Shown: positions 36,301 through 46,505 of the stretch, piece by piece
Numbering within the stretch: the first letter of the stretch is position 1
How the letters are laid out: each line of letters opens with the position of its first letter
Assembly (NCBI GenBank): GCA_019188255.1
Contig: JAETXT010000008.1
Coordinates: 4,092,001 to 4,156,000, forward strand
Origin: Verticillium longisporum
Lineage: Eukaryota > Ascomycota > Sordariomycetes > Glomerellales > Plectosphaerellaceae
Length of the DNA stretch: 64,000 bases
Direction: 5' to 3'
The notes under the pieces: generated by a model
The model's database searches: none
What the model was told of the DNA's origin: nothing
What the model saw: only the letters and a program-made list of their open reading frames with translations
Made by a program: the position numbers and the translations under genes

Positions 36301-37954
36301 ATGGAGACTCTTTCAAAAGAAGGTCAATTATTCCTTGCTATCCAAGCTATGGACAATGACCCGAACCTAAGCGCCCGGAGTGCTGCGAGGATCTACACCG
36401 TCCCCTTAACGACGCTCCTCCGACGCCAGAAGGGCAAACCCTCCCGACGCGAAAGCCCGCCCAATTCTGCCAAATTAACAGTACTAGAAGAGAAAACTAT
36501 TGTCGAATATATCCTTGACCTAGATGCGCGATCTTACCCTCCCCGGTTGGGTGAGGTCGGAGATATGGCGAATCGCCTGCTTGCCGACCGTGACGCGCCA
36601 CGCGTCGGGAAGAACTGGGCCGCAAACTTCGTCAAACGGCAACCAGAGCTCCGGACGCGTTTCTTTCGCAAGTACGACTACAAGAGGGCCCAATGCGAAG
36701 ATCCGGACGCGATAAACGCGTGGTTCCGCCTCGTGCATAACATGATCGCCAAGTACGGCATCCAAGAGGCTGACATGTACAACTTTGACGAGACCGGCTT
36801 CCAGATGGGCGTTATCGCCAACGGAATGGTCGTGACCAGTTCGGAAAGACGGTCCAATGTGAAGATGAGGCAGCCAGGCAACCGGGAATGGGTTACGGTG
36901 ATCCAGGGCGTTGGCGCGTTGGGTTTCTCCGTCCCGCCGTTCATCGTGGTTTCGGGCAAGTACCACCTCTCGAGCTGGTACCAGGACGACGCGATTTCTC
37001 GCGACTGGAGAATCGCAACATCTCCAAACGGCTGGACGACGAATGATATTGGTCTGGAATGGATTCGGCATTTTGACAGGCATACAAAGTCCCGTACTTC
37101 GGGCGGTTATCGCCTACTGATCCTGGATGGCCACGAAAGTCACCACTCGGTCGACTTCGAACTCTACTGCAAGGAGAACAACATCATCACACTCTGTATG
37201 CCTCCTCATTCGTCACATCTACTCCAGCCTCTCGATGTTGGGTGTTTTGGCCCACTAAAGAAAGCATACGGTCGGCAAATCGAGGATAGGATGAGGGCGG
37301 GTACAACGCACATCAGCAAAGAGGACTTCTTCCCGGCGTTTTCGGCTGCATTTCAGCAAGCAATGACAGAAAAAACATCCAGGGAGGCTTTCGAGGAGCG
37401 GGGCTTGTCCCCCATAACCCGGAAACAGTCCTGTCAAAGCTGGATGTGAGGTTGAGGACGACGACGCCTCCGGGGACGTCCCACGGGGAGCGTGATTCTT
37501 GGGTCTCTAAGACGCCCACTAACCTGCTCGAGGCAGGTTCCCAGACTGACTTCATCAAAGGGCGAATCTCACGCCACCAGGGAAGCTCCCCAACGTCAAT
37601 TTTAGATGCTGTTGACTATCTTGCGAAGGGGACGCGGGGTGTTATGCACCAGATCGCTCTTTTGAAGTCAGAGGTTATGATCCTTCGAGAGGAAAATGCT
37701 ACACTAAGCCGACGCCGGAGGGCCAAAAGCTACGTCTCCGGGAAGGAGGAAGCATGGCTGTAGGCGAGGGACAGGACAAGATTGCTCAGAAGGAAGTAGA
37801 TATCCAGATAAAAGAGGAAACGCTGCAGAACCCGGGTCCCGCGTCGTGGTCCCAGCCGAAGAAACGATGCTGTAGCGTATGCGGGAAGACCGGCCACAAC
37901 GCGAGAACTTGTCAGGTAGCTATCTCATCGTCTGCAAAAGACGAGGAGGAGTGA
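36301..37954 (+). pseudogene. pogo/Fot1-type DDE transposase, near-intact but frame-broken near the C-terminus
   Basis: A 382-codon frame from the ATG at 36301 covers the psq helix-turn-helix (LSARSAARIYTVPLTTLLRR), CENP-B-type domain and the whole DDE_1 core, with YNFDETGFQMG, LILDGHESHHS and LQPLDVGCFGPLKKAY. Near 37405-37413, at a GGGG run before CTTGTCCCCC, the frame slips by one. The C-terminal region continues in another frame (37446-37720) and slips again near 37727 after GCCAAAAG, before ending with a zinc knuckle, CSVCGKTGHNARTC, and an acidic tail at 37954. With two bases restored the reading would be a full-length Fot-family transposase of about 550 residues. If the offsets are sequencing errors this may be an active copy. 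Confidence 0.85.
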
Positions 37955-38015
37955 TTTTAATTGATTTACGGCGTTTGGGTTGAGGTTTTCCTCGGAATGT
38001 TTGTCGGGTCGGGGT

Positions 38016-38061
38016 GAAGTGAACCACTCGCATGGGTGAACCACTCGCTTGTGGATTACGT
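38016..38061. repeat. Terminal inverted repeat, right, Fot-like copy B
   Basis: 46 bp, reverse complement of 36203-36248 with one mismatch; ends ATTACGT beside the TA duplication. Confidence 0.88.
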
Positions 38062-38063
38062 TA

Positions 38064-39010
38064 TATATATTAATTAATAATAGATTTATAATAGCTAGTC
38101 TAGTAATTATATTATAGAATTATATATTTAAAAGATATAGCTTTCTAAAAGGTATAGTCTTAGATAAAGGGTTATTATTTATTAATAAGTTTTAAACGAC
38201 TTTATATAAAATAATAGGAATAAAGAGACGACTCTTAATAGCCTTCTATTTATAAACTAATAGTTAAATAGAATAATAGAATTAGAACCTAGAATATTAC
38301 TTTAAAGTATTCTATAACTACGAATAAATAGATTAGATTTCCCTACTCCTTATAGCGGAATTTATATATAATATATTATTCTATATAATAATCTAATAAT
38401 TATTAATAGAAGTATTAATAAGCTATAACCTAGCTAGACTAAGGGACCTAGGCTATATTATATAATAATAAAGGAACTTAGAGATAATAGAACTATAAAT
38501 AGCCTAATAAATAACTAAGAGAGAGATAATTTATAGACTTTTAGAGATTAATAATAGATATTAGGCTTACTATTATAATTAAGGAAGAATCTAGAAAGAA
38601 TACGAAATAGGAGACCTAGTTCTCTTCTCTATAAGAACGATTAAATAGTAAAGACTTAGTAAGAAGCTATTAAATAAATACCTTAGACTATTTAGAATTA
38701 TTAAGAGGATAAATAGCTATAGTCTAATATATAAGCTATAGCTACCCCTTAGCTATAAAGTATATAATATATTCTATATATTATATTTAGAAAATTAGAA
38801 AGATAGAGAAAACTAATTACTACTTTAGCTATAAGTTAATAAAGTACTACTAGCTATAGGAAGTAAAGATATATATATAATCGAGAGAATAGTAAATTAT
38901 AAGGGATTATTATATAATTAATAATATTTTATTAAATAAGAAGGATACTTAGAAAGTAAGAATTTATAGGAACTATAGCGAAACGTAATAGATAACCTTA
39001 TTAAGATATA
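38064..39010 (+). pseudogene. RIP-degraded gypsy integrase C-terminus and chromodomain relic
   Basis: After the second TA the plus frame resumes the integrase core (LAYIF-RHI then GLPKGIVLDKG-LF near 38100-38180, then FHPQTDGQ-type text near 38245-38275, RIP-altered). It continues through the C-terminal domain (LPLSYKVYNIFYILYL near 38740-38800). From about 38865 to 39000 it follows a chromodomain: ERIVNYKGLLYN, then EGYLESKN. The chromodomain places the host element in the chromoviruses. Confidence 0.7.
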
Positions 39011-40952
39011 TAAATAATTATAAGGAAGAATAATAGCGGATTAATAGTAATCTAATTAGTATTTAGAGGGTAATCTAGCCCCTAGCCCTATTCTTAAGGG
39101 AGAATAATAAAAAAAAAGAGTAAAAGAAAAAACTAAGTAATAAAGGAGTATTAATAGACTATTAATAGTTCTTAAGCTATTACTTCGCTATTACTTTCCT
39201 AATTCTCGCTATCCTCCTTATTATTAATAGTATTAATAAGAATATTATAATTCTAATAGATTATTAATAAATAAATAATAAATAATTAATAAGCGATTTA
39301 TAATTAAAATATAATTCTCCTAGATCTTAGACTAGATAATAACTAATTTAGCGAGAGAACTAATAATCTATTATAGGGTAATAGTAGAGATCTTAGTAAT
39401 AGTAATAGAGTATTTAGTAGCTTAGGCGAGACGATTAATAGTAATAAAGTAATAAATAGAGTACTTACTAGCTTCTTATTAATTAATAATAGTATACTTC
39501 TTAGCGTTTAGCGCTTTATCGTTTTTACCCTTTTAAAGGGCCTTCTAGCTAATAATCTTAATTATATTGAAATTAATTAAAAGAAATCTATTAATATTTA
39601 AATAATAGGTATTTAATAAATAGGTACTATTTACTTTAAAGATATTAATATAGCTATTCTTAGCTATAGCCTTAATAGCTAATTTAAGAGCGTATATAGT
39701 AGCCTAATACTTAATAAGTACTTATAGGGGATTAGCTACTAGATAATAGGGGAATAAAAGGGGGGTAACTTATAGTAAAGTATAGCTTATTTCCCTAAGC
39801 TACTCTATAATAGGAGCATTTAGCGGAATTAGCTATATAAACGATTAATTAATAATTAATAGCTAAATAATAACTTATTTATTAATATCCTCCTTATAAT
39901 AAAGGTACTCCCTATTTATAATAGGATTAAATTATTTATATATATAATTATTATAATAGAAATATAATAGGTCTCTAATAGAGTATACTTATCTAGGCTC
40001 CTAGTAAAGGTTAAGAGGAAGAGGAGCTATTATTCTATAATTAATTAACTATTAAATTATAAAAGAAACGTTAAAAGTAATTTATAAATAGGAAATTATT
40101 TAAATAATAATATTATTATTTTTAATTAATAGATAATTAATAAATAGATATTAATAGATTTATAAATTATTCTTATTAAAGAATTAGAAAACTAGAATCG
40201 ATTTAAGAATTATATTTAATTAATAACTATATAATAGCTAATCGCTAAGGGATTATTATAAAAGATATAAAAATAATATTAAAGAGGGGAGGAATATTAT
40301 TATTATTATTATTATTATTAAAGAAGAAGAAAAAATAGAAATAATAATTAGAAAATCCTTTTATAAATATATTAGAAATCTATAATAAGCTATTTTAGAA
40401 TAATAGCTATTTATTAAATCTAAATAATAAAAAAGGAAAGAATAAAGAATAATAAATTAATAAATCTATATTAAAAAATAAATAATTATTAATTAATTAT
40501 AGAAGAAGCATATTAAATTACTATTTAAGAATAGAATAATATTAGAATAATTAAATAAAACCGAAATAAAAAAGAAGAATAAAAGAATATTAAAATAATA
40601 AGATTATATTAATAAATTATTATTTATTAATTAATAATAGAAAAGAATTATTAAATTATTAAATAAGAATAATAGAAGAATAAGAAATACAATTAAGATA
40701 AGAAGAAAGATATATAGAAATATTAAATTATAGTTATTAGATAATAAAGAATTAATTTAAAAACCCTAGCTAATTAATAGGAAGTATTTATTAAAATAGA
40801 TATTTAAGAATTAAATAGAAACCTAGAATATATAGATATCTTTAAACTAGATAATACTAAATAACTTAAGAGAGAATTACTTAGAACTTAATAGGGACCT
40901 TTAATTTAAATATTATATTATACTTTAGGACGAAATAAAAAGAGAGATAGGG
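39011..40952. other. Unassigned 3' interior of the gypsy element
   Basis: About 1.9 kb of CA/TG-depleted, AT-rich sequence between the chromodomain relic and the 3' LTR, longer than usual for a chromovirus. It includes an ATT microsatellite around 40294-40320. I recognise no domain on either strand; it could be gag-like remnants, an extra ORF or a further degraded insertion. Confidence 0.5.
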
Positions 40953-41171
40953 TATTATATTAGGACCTAAAGGAAGTATAAGATTAATAGAGGATTATTT
41001 ATTATTTAATCGTAAGAATTAAGAAGAGAGGACTAAGTATAATAAGGGAATAGTTATAAGAAAGGTTAATAGATTAAGATTTAGAGAAGGGCATCGATTA
41101 TTCTATCTTCCTAGAGACCCCTAAGAGACTAATAGTTAATCCCTTTACTCATTATATAAGACTCCTTAATA
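40953..41171 (+). repeat. 3' LTR of the gypsy element
   Basis: Matches 22338-22554. Starts TATTATATTAGGACC directly after the polypurine tract and ends at TCCTTAATA. Normal-composition DNA resumes right after it. Confidence 0.82.
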
Positions 41172-42237
41172 AGTATATAAAGAAATGGGGTTATGATGCC
41201 TGAGCTATGCATGGAGATCTAGGAGTCGACTTGAGGCTATTAATAATTTGATTCTTTGCTGTGTATTCAGATATATGCAGTTGGCGCGTTGTTAGTGCAG
41301 TATGCGAGGAAAGCATACGGGTTGAATAGCCTCAATAGGAAGGTCGTACATCTCGGCTTTGCCGTACGTCTTCCAACTAGATCCTTATTAGTCTCTTTAT
41401 ATTATGTCTGGCGTGTATATGCTGTGATTTATTGAGCTGAGCTGCATCGTGAGTAAGCGACTTCTTGCGGCGATAGATGCACACGTAACCCGAAACTAAT
41501 TCCACTCGCGGTGTATCCAGTACTCGCTATTACGCGGGCCTTCCGACGCGGCCCGTCGGTGCCGAAGTGCGGACGGGCCCGTACAGGCCGCTCCGGGTCA
41601 TTACTGGAATATACCCTTCCAGTTTGCGCTGACCTTCCATGTGCTGTGCTGGTCCTCGAGTCGTTATGCGACTGGCTACACCCGGACCGGGATGCACCGC
41701 CTGCCCCCATACACTGCCAACCAAAAAGGCCTACAGTCCAGGAATGGCAAACCACTCCTCCAGACATACACCCACACCTCGCGTAGAAGTGACTGGGGCG
41801 GGATGGAGGGTCAGTCTTTCTGAATTCCAGTTCGCCTTCCCCGTCGAGAAAGTACGCTGCAAAAGTAGCGCTCCCGCCCTGCCGCACTCTAGTCTGGGGC
41901 AAGGGGAATTCGGAGTTCGGCAGGTTGACCGTGTGATGACCATTCAATGACAGCACGCTGTGGAAACAGAACACTAGCACTGGTTCGGTCTGACCGTTTT
42001 ACACAATACAATGGACATCCTGGCGGGCGCCCATCTACAACGTCCGTGCCGAATGCCGTTCTCTGGGTCGATTGGAGAGGCACCAGCCCAATCGACCCAT
42101 TATCTGACATCACCACTTCTGGCCTCATCCTGAGGTTTCGGTGAGCTACTATGAGATGTTTGGCTATTTAATCGTTCCAGAATACTCAAACATCGCAATG
42201 ATGGGCAATTTTGAACCAAGTATTGGAAAATACAATC
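41172..42237. other. Right flank of the nest, no gene
   Basis: Base composition returns to normal within about 20 bases of the LTR. An 11-bp inverted repeat (TTGAGGCTATT at 41231-41241 and its complement at 41335-41345) spans 115 bp. Overlapping frames at 41430-42130 lack any domain and are not called. Confidence 0.5.
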
Positions 42238-43922
42238 ATGGCAAGCTCTTCTCAGGAGCCGCGGCGGGATGATGTACCTGACGAGAGGGCCGACTCGAAC
42301 AGTCAAGAGAGCGCAGTTGACGCCTGGTCCTCCACTGCTATCCACCAACCCACACACCAGCCACTCCATCATGCGGTAGGCTTCTGGCACCCACGGATGC
42401 GCAAGGTGCGGGCCCATGTCATTGTGTTATGGCTTCGGACAGGTATGTTGTATTGTGAACCTTTTAACTACTCTCGCGACGGTAGCTTACATGATGGCAG
42501 TGCTCATATTGACCGTCTTCATCCTAAGCATCCTTTCCCTTTACTGGGCCGTTCTTTACCGAGTGGAAGAGAATCTGCGCGCTCTCACCGTCCAAGTCGT
42601 CGATTTCGATGGCCTGGTTGAGCCTTACACCGGTGGCAGCCCGATGATCGGACCACAGGTCGTCCAACTCACCGAGCAAATGCTCTCCATGTCGGGACCA
42701 TCACTGGGATACCAGACTGTCCTCGCATCGCAGTTCGGTTATGACCCGCTGAAGGTTCGGGCGTCAGTGTACGAATGGGACTCTTGGGCCGCCATCGTCA
42801 TCAATCCGAATGCCACGGCACTTCTGCAGCAGGCCGTCGAGACTGGAAATGCTTCGTACGATCCGACCGGTGCCGTGCAGATCATTTACCAGACCGCAAG
42901 AGATTCAACAACCGTCTCATCATACCTCTCCCCTATGCTGCAGCAGTTTTCAAGCCAGTTAACAGCTCAGTTTGGCCCAAACTGGGGGGCCATGGTCATG
43001 TCCAATTCATCTCTCACACGGCATAACTTGGCTTCGGCGGCGGCAGCAGTCAATCCGGGCATCTCGCCTCTGATGTACGACCTGCGACCTTTTCAGCCTG
43101 CTGTTGTGACGCCGGCAGTCAGTATCGGACTGATCTACCTTATCATCATTGCATTTTTCTCCTTTGGTTTCTTCTTGCCTATTCATACCGTAGGTTCTTC
43201 AACTGGATCATCACGAGGAGAAACATGTTTGCTGACTAGGGCAGAAATTTGTCCATCCGCAAGGCCACCCTCCACTTCACTTCTGGCAGCTTATTGTATG
43301 GAGATGGATCGCCACGGTGGTCTCTTACATATTCATATCCTTGATATACTCGCTTATCTCCCTCGCCTTTCAGATCCCGTTCACGCCCGGTCCAAAAAGT
43401 CACGTCTTCTCACCTCCGTTGGGCGGCGCAACAGCCTATGGGCATGGAAGCTTCGCCGTCTACTGGATGCTCAATTTCTCTGGCATGTGCGCTCTCGGCA
43501 TTGCATGCGAAAACGTGGCCATGATAATCGGTCAGCCGTGGACGGCGCTTTGGCTCATCTTCTGGGTCATTACCAACGTCAGCACATCGTTCTACTCGAT
43601 GGATCTCGCACCTGGATTCTACCACTGGGGTCGCGCGTGGCCGCTGCACCAAGTCGTCGAGGCGAGTCGCCACATTTTGTTTGATCTGCATTCCGGGATA
43701 GGCATCAACTTTGGTATTCTCTTCGCGTGGGCAGCCGTCAACACGGCGCTGTTTCCATGCTGCTGTTATTTCATGCGGTGGAGCACCGAGCGTGCGAAGC
43801 GCAAGGCGGAGATGGAGAAGGATCGATACGTTGTGCACGACGGGGAAGAGGAGAAGGAGACTGCTAAGGCGACAGGCGTGAAGCCTCCTATTCGTAAGAG
43901 AGGGTTCATGCGAGGGGTGTGA
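42238..43922 (+). CDS. SNG1/DUF3533-family multi-pass membrane protein
   Basis: Exons 42238-42442, 42486-43189 and 43245-43922, with introns of 43 and 55 nt, give 528 residues. A hydrophilic N-terminus is followed by one helix (MMAVLILTVFILSILSLYWA) with the typical LYWAVLYRVEENLRALTVQVVDFD continuation, a large extracytoplasmic domain of about 200 residues, and then five or so helices from SIGLIYLIIIAFFSFGFFLP to FGILFAWAAVNTALFPCCCY. The wording HFWQLIVWRWIATVVSYIF is characteristic of fungal SNG1-like proteins, related to ABC-2-type permease folds. Yeast Sng1 is linked to nitrosoguanidine resistance and phospholipid asymmetry. Here the role is inferred only. The tail is basic and acidic-mixed and probably cytosolic. 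Confidence 0.82.
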
Positions 43923-43991
43923 CGGGTCGGATCATTGAATTCGAAGTACTGAAACCCCCTGAGAAATACAGTCCAAAACTTTATCATCCCA

Positions 43992-45950
43992 TCATTTGTC
44001 TCCATACTGGTAGATGCCCTCCTCAAGCCCCTTGATCTGTAGAGCCAGCAGCTTGGAGAAGAAGCGACAGAGAGCCAGGTTGCCGCCGTGGAACCAAAAC
44101 CCAGGATGTCCACTCTTGGTCCAGATGATGCGCTGCTCCCCTTCTTCATTATACCCCCAGATATCCCCAACCTGGTCCGCAACTTGGTCGCCAAAAAATA
44201 GCCCTCGTGTCAGTGCGCATGTTCTGGTAGCCGGTGGCAAAGACTATCTCGTCGGCCTCAAGTTCCGACCCATCAGCGAACCGCAGACCCCGCGGCAGCA
44301 CCTCGGTGATCTCCTGGCCCTGCTTGATCTTGATACGGCCCTCTGCAATGAGCCGCGAGGCGCCGACATCAATGTAGTAGCCACCGCCACGCTGAAAGTA
44401 TTTCATGAGAAGACCCGAGTCATCAGGCCCTCGGTCGACCTTGAACCCAACACGCTCAAGTCCGTCAATGATATCCCGATCCATGGCATTCTGCTTGGCC
44501 GTGATCAAGACCTGGTCCGCCTTGAGCACGGACGCCGGCAAGCTGTGCAGCAGCAAGTCGGCCTCCTCGACCGGCGGCGAAATTTCGGAATACAGACCGC
44601 CGAGAGCAATCTCGGTGATGCCCTCGGACGAGATGACGCACGTCGTCGACCGCTGCACCATGGTGACCTCGTAGCCGCGCTCGACAAAGTCCTGTGCAAT
44701 GTCGTGGCCGGAGTTGCAGGAGCCGACAACAATAGCGCGCGTTCCGGGGGCAACGGAGGCGCGGGCGCCGGGAAACTCGGACGAGTGGCACAGGAGATGG
44801 CCCTCAAATGACGAAGCGCCACGAATATCAGGCAGGTTCTTCTTGCCCGAGTGGCCTGTCGCCTGGATGACGTGCCGTGGGTGTAGGGTCCGTGTCTGTG
44901 TCGTGCCGTCGTCAAGAGTGCGGCGAACAGTGATGTCCCAGACGCGCGTATCTGCGTGCCATTGTGTGTCCGTTATGGTTGTCTTCATCCAAGCGTTGAG
45001 TTCCAGCAATTTTGCGTACGACTCGAAGAACTCGGCAAGCTTGTCCTTGGGCGTAAAGACGGGCCACTGCGGCGGGAACTTGATATAGGGAAGGTGGTCG
45101 TACCACACGGGGTCGTGGAGAACGAGCTGATGGTATCGCTTGCGCCAGTTGTCACCGATGCGGTCGTTCTGATCGACCATGAGCGAGGTGACGCCCATAG
45201 CCTTGAGGCGGGCCGAAATGGTGAGGCCTGCTTGGCCGGCACCTAATTTCTGTTAGTCACGGGGCCTGTGTTCTGGTATTCAGGCTTATTTCTCTCACCA
45301 AGGATGAGGACAGACGGCTCAATGTCCGGCTCAAGCTCAGCTTCTGCCTGTCGTCTCTCTACCCAATTCTTGCGGCCGGGCTTGCCTCCGTGCTCAACAC
45401 CTCGGCCGCGTCGTGAATTGACAGCCTCCTCGTGTCCCTTGATCTCCTGTAGCACAGTGTAGAAGGTGAAGACTTTCCATTTGTCGTCGTGATGGATGAG
45501 ACGAGCAACACCGTCGCCGGTGCCAACAGTCGTCTGAAGTGTGAAGAAGAAGGTGAGGCACGGCACGTTGGCATCGTGGTCGAGGAACGACATTCGCGGC
45601 TTTCGTACATCAGATGTCTTATCGAGACTGATGCTCTTTAGACGAAACCCATCCTTACTGCCGGCGCAGTCCTCCAGGAATTCTTGAATGCCAGTAGTGC
45701 CTCTGTGGGTCTGGAAGCTCCATGAGAGGGCGAGATGGTCGCGCCAGAAGCCCTCGTGATCGAAGAGATCAACGACGGCAGCCAAATCACCCTTAACGAC
45801 CGCCTTGTTGAACTGGCCTACCACGTCGGACGCGATTTGCTCTGGCTTCACGTCTGTCGTTGGCGAAGGGTGGGGAAACTTGGCGACGGGAACGTTGACC
45901 GACCCGGGAACAGTCCGCATGTGCGACGGGGGCGCCTGTACGTCAGCCAT
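43992..45950 (-). CDS. Flavin-containing monooxygenase with N-terminal NTF2-like domain, one frame offset
   Basis: Exons 45950-45299 and 45242-43992 flank a 56-nt intron and predict about 633 residues. Residues about 35-190 look like an NTF2/SnoaL-type fold (VVGQFNKAVVKGDLAAVVDLFDHEGFWRDHLALS). An FAD Rossmann motif ILGAGQAGL (about 216-224), formed across the splice junction, and an NADP motif VVGSCNSGHD (about 386) follow. The block FEGHLLCHSSEF resembles the FxGxxxHxxx signature of class B monooxygenases. ATGYQNMR marks the C-terminal part. NTF2-FMO fusions are a known fungal architecture; substrates are mostly unknown. Near the end, the A-run 44193-44198 seems one base too long: reading through it gives a premature stop, while removing the offset continues to the family-like end GLEEGIYQYGDK. 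Starts upstream of 45950 exist, but MADVQAPPSH seems best. Confidence 0.85.
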
Positions 45951-46505
45951 TATGGGCAGTTGTTGTGAAGCTTTTAGACAACTGCAAGATGTATCGTTGC
46001 TTGGTATTTCATCTTCCAGCAAATGCGTCTTCAAATGAGGGGTTCGTTCGCTGGGAAGTGATAGACGACGTCACGCACCTATGCCGAGCCACTTCATGCA
46101 CGCCGCACAGTGGCAGGCTACCTCTGGGCGGCTGTCGGCCTCTGAGTGAATGGGTGTACGAGACGTTGGTATCAATAACAGCGTTCGAGCCGTGCCGCGG
46201 CTAGGCCCTGCATAGGCGCCCCCCCGGAACAGGCCAGCCGTGACGATCACCAACGACAGATGCATGTGAGCGCGGCCCTCCCGCGCATATCGACCCCGCG
46301 ATTGTTAGACATAGTGTCCGGAGTAGGCACTGGTCTGGTCAAGCAAACCCCGCTCCGGGGAAGAAGGCTTGGCATTTATTCCCCCAGACTCACGAACCGC
46401 CGTGGTACGACGAGTCTGGGTCGAAAAAGAACGGGTGGCTATGAGGCATATTTAGTTCGCATTGAAACAACAGAAGGTAAAGCGGCGATACGCCTGCGCA
46501 TACGC
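45951..46505. other. Intergenic region, nothing recognised
   Basis: This is the upstream region of the monooxygenase gene and the 3' side of the chromate-transporter gene. No supported coding region or RNA gene. Confidence 0.55.

Larger units (their letters stand above)
36203..38061 (+). mobile_element. Fot1/pogo-family DNA transposon, copy B
   Basis: The element is 1,859 bp with 46-bp terminal inverted repeats, one mismatch, starting ACGTAATCCACAAGCGAGTGG. It is flanked by TA duplications (36201-36202 and 38062-38063). Each TIR has two GCGAGTGGTTCAC sub-repeats. Composition is normal, with no RIP signature, while host DNA on both sides is RIP-saturated. It splits the gypsy integrase. The transposase is close to copy A but the TIRs differ beyond ACGTA. 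Confidence 0.9.
22338..41171 (+). mobile_element. RIP-saturated Ty3/gypsy chromovirus hosting three nested insertions
   Basis: Direct repeats of about 218 bp (22338-22554 and 40953-41171) bound an 18.8-kb interval. A purine-rich tract (AAAAAGAGAGATAGGG) directly precedes the right repeat, as expected for the 3' LTR of a plus-strand element. Between the LTRs, in plus-strand order, lie gag zinc-knuckle, protease, reverse transcriptase, RNase H, integrase and chromodomain relics. Removing the copia insert (about 7.5 kb) and the two Fot-like inserts (about 1.86 kb each) leaves roughly 7.6 kb, a normal chromovirus size. Almost every CA and TG has become TA, filling all frames with stops. A possible 5-bp duplication, TAAAG, lies at 22333-22337 and 41178-41182, but the second copy is six bases past the LTR end I could define, so it is tentative. 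Confidence 0.85.

Noticed and set aside
24568..38061. Idea that both Fot-like elements chose the same TAACGTACGTTA target
   Set aside because: The shared ACGTA...TACGT is better read as the ends of the TIRs, leaving a simple TA duplication for each.
41429..42128. Frames of up to 183 codons next to the nest
   Set aside because: Overlapping on both strands, no domain, no splice signals.
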